DNA of 11,958 nucleotides from contig JAJXTL010000083.1 in assembly GCA_021783855.1 (NCBI GenBank), forward strand, positions 1 to 11,958. Direction: 5' to 3'. The first letter of the stretch is position 1. Each line of letters starts with the position of its first letter. Source of the DNA: Pseudomonadota bacterium (GTDB taxonomy: Bacteria; Pseudomonadota; Gammaproteobacteria; Burkholderiales; Gallionellaceae). The notes below the pieces were generated by a model. It saw only the letters and a program-made list of their open reading frames with translations. It searched no databases and had not been told where the DNA came from. This document shows positions 6,665 through 11,958 of this stretch, piece after piece. Both the position numbers and the translations under genes were made by a program.

Positions 6665-6744
6665 TCCCTCATCCCCACCCTTCTCCCGAAGGGAGAAGGG
6701 CCCTGTTTCCCTCTCCCCTTGGGAGAGGGATCAAGGGTGAGGGA
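6665..6744. repeat. Double palindromic repeat between pirin and cytochrome b561 genes (copy 3)
   Basis: Two perfect hairpins stand side by side: CCCTTCTCCC/GGGAGAAGGG (6678-6687, 6691-6700, loop GAA) and CCCTCTCCC/GGGAGAGGG (6709-6717, 6721-6729, loop CTT). The outer ends TCCCTCA (6665-6671) and TGAGGGA (6738-6744) are also inverted, so the pair is enclosed by complementary ends, like a head-to-head dimer of the repeat. It lies between the pirin stop and the cytochrome start and could attenuate or stabilise the shared transcript. No T-run follows. Confidence 0.8.
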
Positions 6745-6771
6745 AAGATGTTCTGTCGTTACGGAGAAAAA

Positions 6772-7305
6772 ATGAAAGTTGTACGCTACAGCACAACAGC
6801 AATGCTGCTGCACTGGCTGATCGCCCTGCTGATCTTTGTGCTGTTCCCGCTGGGTCTATACATGCATGGCTTAAAGCTGTCACCGACCAAGCTGCATCTG
6901 TACAGCTATCATAAATGGGCGGGTATCACGGTATTGCTGCTGGCGATATTGCGTCTTGCTTGGCGTACTACGCACCGGCCACCGGCCCTGCTTATGCCGC
7001 GCTGGCAACAGACCGCAAGCAGTGCCGTGCACGCCCTGCTCTATCTGCTGATCATCGCTGTGCCCTTGTCTGGCTGGCTGATGAGTTCTGCCAAGGGCGT
7101 GCAGACGGTGTGGTTCGGTATCTTGTCGCTGCCCGATCTGGTCGCAAAGGATAAGGCGCTGGGACATTTGCTGGGCTCTGTGCACCAAATACTCAATTAC
7201 ACGCTGCTGGTGCTGGTGACGCTGCATATTGCCGCAGCCCTTAAACATCGTTTTATAGATCGGGACGACGTACTCGCCCGTATGTTGCCGGGAAAAAACT
7301 CATGA
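6772..7305 (+). CDS. Cytochrome b561 (di-haem membrane protein)
   Basis: A 177-residue integral membrane protein with four hydrophobic helices (about 12-31, 48-64, 85-103 and 140-158). Histidines at 14, 47, 138 and 152 match the spacing of the haem b ligands of E. coli CybB (YceJ), an inner-membrane quinol-linked electron carrier. Family members pass electrons between quinones and periplasmic or cytoplasmic partners. The ATG at 6772 is chosen because GGAG stands five bases upstream; the alternative ATG at 6748 adds eight hydrophilic residues and lacks a ribosome site. Its stop overlaps the next gene's start (ATGA, 7302-7305), so translation is likely coupled to the first YceI gene. The same yceJ-yceI neighbourhood occurs in E. 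coli, which supports the call. Confidence 0.93.
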   Translation: MKVVRYSTTAMLLHWLIALLIFVLFPLGLYMHGLKLSPTKLHLYSYHKWAGITVLLLAILRLAWRTTHRPPALLMPRWQQTASSAVHALLYLLIIAVPLSGWLMSSAKGVQTVWFGILSLPDLVAKDKALGHLLGSVHQILNYTLLVLVTLHIAAALKHRFIDRDDVLARMLPGKNS

Positions 7306-7904
7306 ATTTACTGAAAAAAATCATCGCGCTTGCACTGCTATTACTGGCTGGTACGGCATCAGCGACAGAATACAATCAGCTGCAATTGGCTCAAAGCACG
7401 CTGACATTTGGCTACAGGCAAATGGGCGTACCTATGGAGGGCAAATTCAGCAAATTTTCTGTGCAATTGTCTTTCGATCCTGCGAAACTTGCCGGTGCAC
7501 AGGCGCATATCGATGTAGCGCTTGCCAGTATCGATACGGGTTCCGCCGATGCGGACGAGTCCATCGCCGGTAAGCTCTGGTTCAATACCAAAGCTTATCC
7601 GCTCGTCAGCTTTGTATCCACCGGCGTCAGACTGCTTGCCGGCAATCGCTATCAGGTCACAGGCAAACTCACGCTCAAGGGTCAGACCCGGGAGGTCAGT
7701 GCGCCGGTTACCTTTACAACTGTCGGCAATCAAGGCTCGTTCGACGGCAGTTTCAATATCAAGCGTCTGGACTATGGCATCGGCATCGGTGAATGGACCG
7801 ATCTGGATACGGTCGCCGATGATGTACAAATCAGGTTTCATTTCACCGTTCTTGCAGCACCCGTAAAAGCCTCTTCAACTCAACCACAAAGGAAAAAACC
7901 ATGA
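7302..7904 (+). CDS. YceI family periplasmic protein (first copy)
   Basis: A 200-residue protein with a clear Sec signal peptide: MNLLKK, a hydrophobic run to about residue 17, and an A-S-A cleavage site after residue 21. The mature part has the YceI beta-barrel pattern, including WFNTKAYPLVSF, YQVTGKLTLKGQTREVSAPV and FNIKRLDYGIGIGEW. YceI proteins are lipocalin-like barrels that bind long isoprenoid chains such as polyprenyl compounds or quinones; the physiological role is unsettled. There is no cysteine in the mature protein, and it ends in a basic tail (QPQRKKP). It overlaps the cytochrome b561 gene by four bases and the second YceI gene by four bases (ATGA both times), so the three are translationally coupled. 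It is clearly diverged from its neighbour, so this is an old duplication or separate acquisition rather than a recent tandem copy. Confidence 0.92.
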   Translation: MNLLKKIIALALLLLAGTASATEYNQLQLAQSTLTFGYRQMGVPMEGKFSKFSVQLSFDPAKLAGAQAHIDVALASIDTGSADADESIAGKLWFNTKAYPLVSFVSTGVRLLAGNRYQVTGKLTLKGQTREVSAPVTFTTVGNQGSFDGSFNIKRLDYGIGIGEWTDLDTVADDVQIRFHFTVLAAPVKASSTQPQRKKP

Positions 7905-8467
7905 AAAAAATCATTGCACTGTGTATCGCCGCCGCTTTTTCGTCCGTTGCTTTTGCGGCACCGGAAACCTATGTGCTGGACACCAATCACACCAAGCCGC
8001 GTTTTGAATACAGCCATTTCGGCTATTCCACCCAGATGAGCCGTTTTGACACGCTCAAGGGCACCATCACGCTGGATCGCGCCGCCAAAACGGGCTCTGC
8101 GGATGTCACCATCGATGCCACCTCGGTTGACAGCGGTTATCCTGTTTTTAACGGGCATCTCATGGGGGAGGATTTTTTCGATACGGCAAAATTTCCGACC
8201 ATTACCTTCAAGTCCGACAAATTCAAATTTGACGGTGAAAAAGTGGTCGAAGTCGACGGCGATCTGACCATCAAGGGCATCACCAAGCCGGTGGCGTTAA
8301 CCGTGACCTCCATGCTGTGCATGCCGCATCCGATGATGAAAAAGGATGCCTGCGGCGCAAACGCCACCACCAAGATCAAGCGCTCCGAATTCAATATGGG
8401 CAAATATGCTCCTTACGTCAGCGACGAAGTTACCCTGACCATACCCGTCGAATCCATGAAGCAATAA
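7901..8467 (+). CDS. YceI family periplasmic protein (second copy)
   Basis: A 188-residue exported protein. The signal peptide is MKKIIALC plus a hydrophobic core, with cleavage expected after VAFA (residue 19). Mature motifs are YVLDTNHTKPRFEYSHFGYS at the N-terminus, GHLMGEDFFDTAKFPTITF (about 85-103) and GDLTIKGITKPVALTV (about 120-135), which match the standard YceI core more closely than the first copy does. Cys140 and Cys151 are the only mature cysteines and may form a periplasmic disulphide. It binds isoprenoid-type lipids by family inference. The ATG at 7901 has AAGGA upstream, within the end of the first YceI gene. The GFA gene follows after 21 bp. Keeping two diverged YceI proteins next to a cytochrome b561 suggests two different lipid or quinone clients. 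Confidence 0.94.
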   Translation: MKKIIALCIAAAFSSVAFAAPETYVLDTNHTKPRFEYSHFGYSTQMSRFDTLKGTITLDRAAKTGSADVTIDATSVDSGYPVFNGHLMGEDFFDTAKFPTITFKSDKFKFDGEKVVEVDGDLTIKGITKPVALTVTSMLCMPHPMMKKDACGANATTKIKRSEFNMGKYAPYVSDEVTLTIPVESMKQ

Positions 8468-8488
8468 TCGTTATCCCGGGAGAACGCC

Positions 8489-8878
8489 ATGCACAAAGGC
8501 AGCTGTTTATGCGGCGCAGTTGAATACGAAATCACGGGTCCGCTGGGCCCCATCCTGTATTGCCATTGCTCCCGTTGCCGCAAGGCAAACGGATCTGCAT
8601 TCAACGCCGCCACACCGATCCCGTCGGCGAACTTTCGCATCGTGAAGGGAGAATTGCGCGATTACCGCAATGCAGCGGGCGTCTCCCGCCTGTTTTGCGG
8701 TAACTGCGGCTCGCCTGTCGCAGGGCGACGGGACAGCGCTCCCGAAACGATACGGGTGCGCATCGGCACGCTGGATACGCCGGTGGAAGGCAAAGTCTCG
8801 GCACATATCTTTGTGGGCTCGAAAGCCGAGTGGCACGAGATTTGTGACGATGCCCCGCAATACCAGGAACGCCCGTAA
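8489..8878 (+). CDS. GFA family (CENP-V/GFA domain) zinc protein
   Basis: A 129-residue cytoplasmic protein of typical GFA length. Zinc-binding cysteines are visible in CLCG (Cys6, Cys8), CHCSRCRK (Cys25, Cys27, Cys30) and FCGNCGSP (Cys70, Cys73), the full family set. The family is named after glutathione-dependent formaldehyde-activating enzyme, but that activity is disputed for the prototype and most members have no proven reaction, so formaldehyde metabolism should not be assumed. GGGAGA stands upstream of the ATG at a normal distance. Its place between YceI and an Old Yellow Enzyme, on the same strand with a short gap, suggests a role in thiol- or aldehyde-linked stress handling; this is inference. 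Confidence 0.92.
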   Translation: MHKGSCLCGAVEYEITGPLGPILYCHCSRCRKANGSAFNAATPIPSANFRIVKGELRDYRNAAGVSRLFCGNCGSPVAGRRDSAPETIRVRIGTLDTPVEGKVSAHIFVGSKAEWHEICDDAPQYQERP

Positions 8879-8948
8879 CAGACACAACTGATAGGCATTG
8901 CTCAAGCAAGGAATGCGTGAGTTTTTATAACGATTAAAAGGAAAATAT

Positions 8949-10016
8949 ATGACTACTACCCTGTTCACCCCAATCACGTTAGGCAAGCTGCAATTGAAAA
9001 ACCGCATCGCGATGGCACCGTTAACGCGTTGCCGCGCAACCGGCAATATCCCCAGCCAGCTAATGGCAAAGTATTACGGACTGCGCGCCGGCGCGGGCCT
9101 TTTGATCGCCGAAGGCACCTCGCCGTCAGCAAACGGCCTGGGATATGCACGCCAGCCGGGCCTGTTCACTGAGGAACAGGTTAACGGCTGGCGTCTGGTG
9201 ACAGACAGCGTGCACCAGGCCGGCGGACATATCTTCGTGCAACTGATGCATACCGGCCGCGTCAGTCATCCGGCCAACATGCAGACAAACACTAAAATTA
9301 TTGCCCCCTCCGCACTTGCCGCCCCGGGTGAGATGTGGACGGATACCAGCGGCCTGCAGCCCTACCCTGTGCCTTCTGAGATGAACGAGGCCGATATCGC
9401 CAACGCCATCACAGAATATGCAGCTGCCGCAAAAAACGCGATAGAGGCCGGTTTTGACGGCATCGAATTGCATGGCGCGAACGGCTATCTGATCGATCAG
9501 TTTTTCAACACGGCGACCAACCAGCGTACCGACCGTTGGGGTGGCAGCATCGAGAACCGCATCCGTTTTGCCGTAGAAGTGGCCAAGGCGGCAGCGGCTG
9601 CGATCGGCGCGGAACACATCGGCATGCGAATTTCACCCTACGCCGTGTTCAACGGCACAGCAGCGGACGCCGACATGGATGCCATGTACCTGGCATTGAT
9701 AGCAGAGCTGAATAAGATCGGTCTGGTCTATATCCACATCGTGGATCACAGCGCTATGGGTGCGCCTGAAGTCAGCCCGAGCTTGAAAGCGGCAATCCGA
9801 GCCAACTTCAAAGGCCGTTATATCATGTCAGGCGGTTACGATCTCTTACGCGCCAATGCGGATCTGGATGCGCAGCGCGGCGATCTGGTCGCCTTCGGTC
9901 GTCCGTTCATCTCCAACCCTGATCTGGTTGAAAAACTGCGTACCGGTGCCGAGCTTACACCGCCTGATTTCGACACCTTCTATACGCCGGGGGAAAAAGG
10001 CTATACGGACTACTGA
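8949..10016 (+). CDS. Old Yellow Enzyme family FMN oxidoreductase (NemA/XenB-like ene-reductase)
   Basis: A 355-residue TIM-barrel flavoprotein of typical length. PLTR (25-28) places Thr26 at the flavin position of classical (class I) OYEs. Gln98 is in VQLMHTGR. HGANGY (175-180) gives the His175/Asn178 substrate pair and Tyr180 proton donor in the same spacing as yeast OYE1. Further motifs are NQRTDRWGGSIENR (191-204), Arg228, FGRPF (317-321) and the C-terminal GYTDY. The enzymes reduce activated C=C bonds, quinones and nitro compounds with NAD(P)H; the natural substrate is usually unknown. AAGGA lies six bases before the ATG. The 70-bp gap upstream contains a TTGCT/AGCAA dyad (8898-8909) and a TATAAC (8926-8931), so an internal promoter is possible. 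It is the last gene before the terminator at 10113. Confidence 0.95.
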   Translation: MTTTLFTPITLGKLQLKNRIAMAPLTRCRATGNIPSQLMAKYYGLRAGAGLLIAEGTSPSANGLGYARQPGLFTEEQVNGWRLVTDSVHQAGGHIFVQLMHTGRVSHPANMQTNTKIIAPSALAAPGEMWTDTSGLQPYPVPSEMNEADIANAITEYAAAAKNAIEAGFDGIELHGANGYLIDQFFNTATNQRTDRWGGSIENRIRFAVEVAKAAAAAIGAEHIGMRISPYAVFNGTAADADMDAMYLALIAELNKIGLVYIHIVDHSAMGAPEVSPSLKAAIRANFKGRYIMSGGYDLLRANADLDAQRGDLVAFGRPFISNPDLVEKLRTGAELTPPDFDTFYTPGEKGYTDY

Positions 10017-10110
10017 AGTAGTGAGTAGTAAGTAGTAAGTAGTAAGTGGTACGTGGTAAGTGCTAAGTGGTAAGTGCTAAGTGGTAAGTGGTAAGTGCTA
10101 AGTGGTAAGT
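10017..10110. repeat. Heptanucleotide tandem repeat, 13.4 units
   Basis: Thirteen full 7-bp units plus three bases begin directly after the OYE stop codon. The units drift from AGTAGTA on the left to alternating AGTGGTA and AGTGCTA on the right, with single exceptions AGTAGTG (first) and CGTGGTA (sixth). The array lies in the 3' untranslated region, between the stop codon and the terminator. Confidence 0.95.
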
Positions 10111-10112
10111 TT

Positions 10113-10136
10113 AAAACCCCGGCATGCCGGGGTTTT
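10113..10136. terminator. Intrinsic terminator, symmetric
   Basis: A perfect 24-bp palindrome whose half is AAAACCCCGGCA. The GC-rich core is preceded by AAAA and followed by TTTT, so it can work on both strands. It closes the plus-strand pirin-to-OYE cluster. Confidence 0.9.
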
Positions 10137-10363
10137 GCTTGCCGGATGTCAGCATTGCGGCGTGCAATAATGCTGAGCGATGAGCAAGTTAGTACCATTA
10201 CCTGCCCGTCAAGGTGCAAAATATCCAACAATAAATCTGCTGTTCGCGACTTGTAATACTGTGTCGCCACCCACATTTTTTCCAGGCATATCTCCGCCAC
10301 CGATTCAAAATTCAGTTATGCCGCCTGTGCCAACCTTGGTCGCAACCAAATTGCACATAATAA

Positions 10364-10392
10364 TTGACAGGCTGTATCCTAAACAATACACT
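10364..10392 (+). promoter_or_regulatory. Sigma-70 promoter of the toxin-antitoxin operon with dyad operator
   Basis: A perfect -35 box TTGACA (10364-10369) stands 17 bp before a -10 box TACACT (10387-10392, four of six consensus bases). The dyad TGTAT-N8-ATACA (10373-10377 and 10386-10390) lies between the boxes and overlaps the -10, where an antitoxin repressor would be expected to bind. Transcription should begin at about 10399-10400, on or next to the toxin ATG. Confidence 0.75.
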
Positions 10393-10399
10393 GCGACGT

Positions 10400-10690
10400 A
10401 TGAATTCAATTCAAACAACGGAAATTTTCGATGACTGGTTTGCTGGACTGAGGGATAAGCAGGCCGTGAGGCGTGTACAGGTACGAATCGACCGTGCCGA
10501 GGATGGAAACTTCGGCGATTGTGAACCTGTTGGCGAGGGTGTTTCCGAAATGCGAATTCATTATGGACCGGGTTATCGCGTGTATTTTGTGCAGCGCGGA
10601 ATTGAAATAGTGATTCTGCTGGCTGGAGGTAATAAATCCACACAATCGAAGGATATTAAAACTGCGTTGGAAATTGCGCGACAAATTTAG
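10400..10690 (+). CDS. higB: HigB/RelE-superfamily toxin (Gp49-like)
   Basis: A 96-residue cytoplasmic toxin of the phage-derived Gp49-like/HigB group of type II systems. Family features are WFAGLRDKQAVRRVQVRIDR (13-32), GNFGD (36-40), the signature GEGVSEMRIHYGPGYRVYF (45-63) and VILLAGGNKSTQSKDI (71-86). Relatives are ribosome-dependent mRNA interferases. The ATG at 10400 matches the family N-terminus. The frame also opens at a TTG at 10364, but that TTG is the start of the -35 box and cannot lie in the mRNA from this promoter. No Shine-Dalgarno is present. The antitoxin gene starts nine bases after the stop; toxin-first order is typical of higBA. Length and motifs look intact. Confidence 0.92.
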   Translation: MNSIQTTEIFDDWFAGLRDKQAVRRVQVRIDRAEDGNFGDCEPVGEGVSEMRIHYGPGYRVYFVQRGIEIVILLAGGNKSTQSKDIKTALEIARQI

Positions 10691-10699
10691 GGAAGCGAA

Positions 10700-11002
10700 A
10701 TGGGAACGATCAAACTGCGTAAATGGGATAGTGCCGAACACCTCAAGACCGATGAGGACATGGTGCTCTATTTGGAAGCGTGTCTCGAAGATGCTGGTGA
10801 TGATGCCGCATTTATCGCTAAGGCACTTGGCACAATTGCCCGCGCCAAAGGCATGACACAACTCGCCAAGGAAACCGGGTTGGGACGTGAAAGCCTCTAC
10901 AAGGCGTTATCCGGGCAAGGAAATCCGAGTTTTTCGACTATTCTCAAGGTGTTGTCTGCTCTGGGTATAAAATTGCACGCTGAGATGGCGCATTCTGCAT
11001 GA
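10700..11002 (+). CDS. higA: HigA-type antitoxin, helix-turn-helix
   Basis: A 100-residue antitoxin of the addiction-module antidote family that accompanies Gp49-like toxins. The N-terminal half (1-45, with KWDSAEHLKTDEDMVLYLEA) is the characteristic toxin-facing part. The C-terminal half is an XRE/Cro-type helix-turn-helix (about 51-91: MTQLAKETGLGRESLYKAL, then NPSFSTILKVLSALGI). It should neutralise the toxin and repress the operon at the dyad at 10373-10390. AGGGA (10689-10693), overlapping the end of the toxin stop codon, is a good ribosome site six bases before the ATG. This contrasts with the toxin, which has none, so the antitoxin is probably translated better. Confidence 0.93.
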   Translation: MGTIKLRKWDSAEHLKTDEDMVLYLEACLEDAGDDAAFIAKALGTIARAKGMTQLAKETGLGRESLYKALSGQGNPSFSTILKVLSALGIKLHAEMAHSA

Positions 11003-11098
11003 GCAAAATTACCGTCCCCCACATACGCGAGCGGTAAATACGAACGACTGGTTTCTGCCTTACAATGTCATATCTTCACAATCGGGTTGGTGCCGAAT

Positions 11099-11120
11099 CC
11101 TGCCCGTGACGAAGGGCAGG
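11099..11120 (+). terminator. Possible terminator of the toxin-antitoxin operon
   Basis: CCTGCCC (11099-11105) and GGGCAGG (11114-11120) form a 7-bp stem with an 8-base loop, followed by TTCTGTCCTT, only a moderately T-rich tail. It is about 100 bp after the antitoxin stop. Confidence 0.4.
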
Positions 11121-11302
11121 TTCTGTCCTTCAATTCTATTTACATTCAATAAACCTATTGGCAGGCCATCTTCCCTTCGACACGCCCGCAATGCGGGCTG
11201 CTGATGAAACAACTAGCCATTCGACTAAGCTGTCAAACAACGACAGCCAAGTCGCTGGTTATCAGGGCGAACGGACTATTCACCAAATTGGTGACCTCTT
11301 CA

Positions 11303-11343
11303 AAAACCGTTCGTGCTGAGCCTGTCGAAGCATGGACGGTTTT
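11303..11343. terminator. Bidirectional terminator-like hairpin
   Basis: AAAACCGT (11303-11310) and ACGGTTTT (11336-11343) pair perfectly, with an inner TGCT/AGCA stem (11314-11317, 11329-11332). The A-tract and T-tract at the two ends would act in both directions. It lies 30 bp beyond the stop of the minus-strand patatin gene and downstream of the toxin-antitoxin operon. Confidence 0.5.
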
Positions 11344-11373
11344 CTATAGTTTCAACTACGTTTTTAGGATAAA

Positions 11374-11958
11374 TCACTGGGTGCGGCGCAGCTTCTCCAG
11401 TTTTGCTTTCAACTCGGGCAGGATGGCTGCGACGGCTTTTTCGCCTTCCAGTATCGCAAGATGCCTGCCCTCCAGACTGCCTTGCGCGATTTCTCTTGTG
11501 ACGGGCCTGATCACTACATCCGCATTTAATAATTCATAACGGTTGATGCTCTGGCTCATGATATCAAAGGTCTGCATCAGCACCTCCACCGTGGTGTCCG
11601 TCCTGTTGTTTTGCGGCATATTGGAGATGTTCACGGCAATCACAAAGTCGGCACCCAACGCACGCGCTGCAGATACGGGCACCGGGCTGACCAGGCCGCC
11701 ATCCACATAGCTGCGATTATTGATGACGACGGGCTGAAATACGCCGGGAACGGCACAGGATGCGCTGACGGCAAGCCCCGTGTTGCCGGTACGAAACACG
11801 ATTTCTTCACCGCTGGCAAGATCTGTTGCAACCGCCGCGAAGGTGCGGCGCAGTTTTTCGAGAGGCGCCTGTTTGACCGCTTTATTGATAAAAGTCTCCA
11901 GCGGTTTTCCGATGAACAGACCGCGATTGGGCCAGGACCAGTCAACCACCTTTTCCTC
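11374..11958 (-). CDS. Patatin-like phospholipase, C-terminal part (partial, runs off right edge)
   Basis: The minus-strand frame is open to the window edge, giving 194 C-terminal residues; the GTG at 11949 is an internal valine, not a start. It matches the RssA/NTE-type patatin family: NRGLFIGKPLETFI, FAAVATDLASGEEIVFRTG, SASCAVPGVFQPV, and then YVDGGLVSPVPV. The last of these holds the catalytic Asp of the Ser-Asp dyad (codon 11703-11701) in the DGG motif. The nucleophile Ser (GXSXG) and oxyanion-hole residues lie outside the window. Family members hydrolyse phospholipid or other acyl esters. This fragment has no visible membrane segment; location depends on the missing N-terminus. It converges on the toxin-antitoxin operon. 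Confidence 0.9.
   Translation of the reverse strand, partial: EEKVVDWSWPNRGLFIGKPLETFINKAVKQAPLEKLRRTFAAVATDLASGEEIVFRTGNTGLAVSASCAVPGVFQPVVINNRSYVDGGLVSPVPVSAARALGADFVIAVNISNMPQNNRTDTTVEVLMQTFDIMSQSINRYELLNADVVIRPVTREIAQGSLEGRHLAILEGEKAVAAILPELKAKLEKLRRTQ

Larger units (their letters stand above)
11003..11373. other. Convergent intergenic region with several hairpins, no gene
   Basis: This lies between the antitoxin (+) and the patatin-like gene (-). I see no supported coding frame; the frame at 11204-11539 is antisense to the patatin gene and has no ribosome site. It contains hairpins at 11099-11120, at 11184-11198 (GCCCGCA/TGCGGGC, single-base loop) and at 11303-11343, a short dyad TCACCAA-A-TTGGTGA (11280-11294), and CGAACGG/CCGTTCG arms (11268-11274, 11307-11313). 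The sequence around TGCTGAGCCTGTCGAAGCA resembles a short repeat common in proteobacterial intergenic regions. Confidence 0.6.

Noticed and set aside
10017..10110. Considered as CRISPR or iteron array
   Set aside because: Seven-base units without spacers, and no cas, rep or other replication gene nearby.
10010..10300. Minus-strand frame with LSTYHLP-like heptapeptide repeats
   Set aside because: The peptide repeat is a translation of the 7-bp DNA tandem array and passes through the terminator palindrome; no ribosome site.
10189..10360. Glycine-rich minus-strand frame interrupted by two TGA codons, considered as a decayed gene or TGA-as-Trp reading
   Set aside because: Two stops in about 57 codons is not unusual by chance, no family was recognised, and all clear genes here use TGA as a stop.
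10180..10434. Possible 84-residue plus-strand gene upstream of the toxin
   Set aside because: It would contain the clear toxin-antitoxin promoter and overlap the toxin start; proline-rich composition and no family resemblance.

Overview
The window looks like chromosomal DNA from a Gram-negative proteobacterium, most likely a betaproteobacterium. The evidence is two exported YceI proteins, a di-haem cytochrome b561, a LysR/pirin pair, and interspersed C-rich palindromes that translate as SPHPNPLPEGE. This placement is by family resemblance only; there is no rRNA, tRNA or phylogenetic marker here.

Layout. The left edge (2-130, + strand) holds a probable C-terminal gene fragment with no recognisable family. 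A gene-poor stretch (131-519) follows, with two strong inverted repeats. Four genes then run on the minus strand, from right to left: a LysR regulator (5518-4610), an 892-residue Pat/PatZ-type protein with an NDP-forming acyl-CoA synthetase part fused to a GNAT acetyltransferase (4535-1857), a histone-deacetylase-superfamily amidohydrolase (1763-840), and a small DUF3820 protein (732-520). The acetyltransferase/deacetylase pair suggests a writer/eraser module for protein lysine acylation.

Divergent from the LysR gene, a co-directional plus-strand cluster runs from 5714 to 10016: pirin, cytochrome b561, two YceI proteins (joined by ATGA overlaps), a GFA-family zinc protein and a class-I Old Yellow Enzyme. 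It ends in a 7-bp tandem repeat and a strong intrinsic terminator. Together these genes look like a redox/electrophile-response cluster at the cytoplasmic membrane and in the periplasm. The cluster carries three copies of a C-rich palindromic repeat, one inserted in frame inside the pirin gene.

To the right is a complete HigB/HigA-type toxin-antitoxin pair (10400-11002). Its promoter and dyad operator are unusually clear, and the toxin mRNA may be leaderless. After a 371-bp intergenic stretch with hairpins and a bidirectional terminator-like element, the window ends in the C-terminal part of a patatin-like phospholipase on the minus strand.

I see no CRISPR array, integrase, insertion sequence or RNA gene. 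Nothing here is clearly a new system. The best candidates for a closer look are the acylation module, the in-frame repeat in pirin, the pirin-to-OYE cluster, and the two large inverted repeats at the left.
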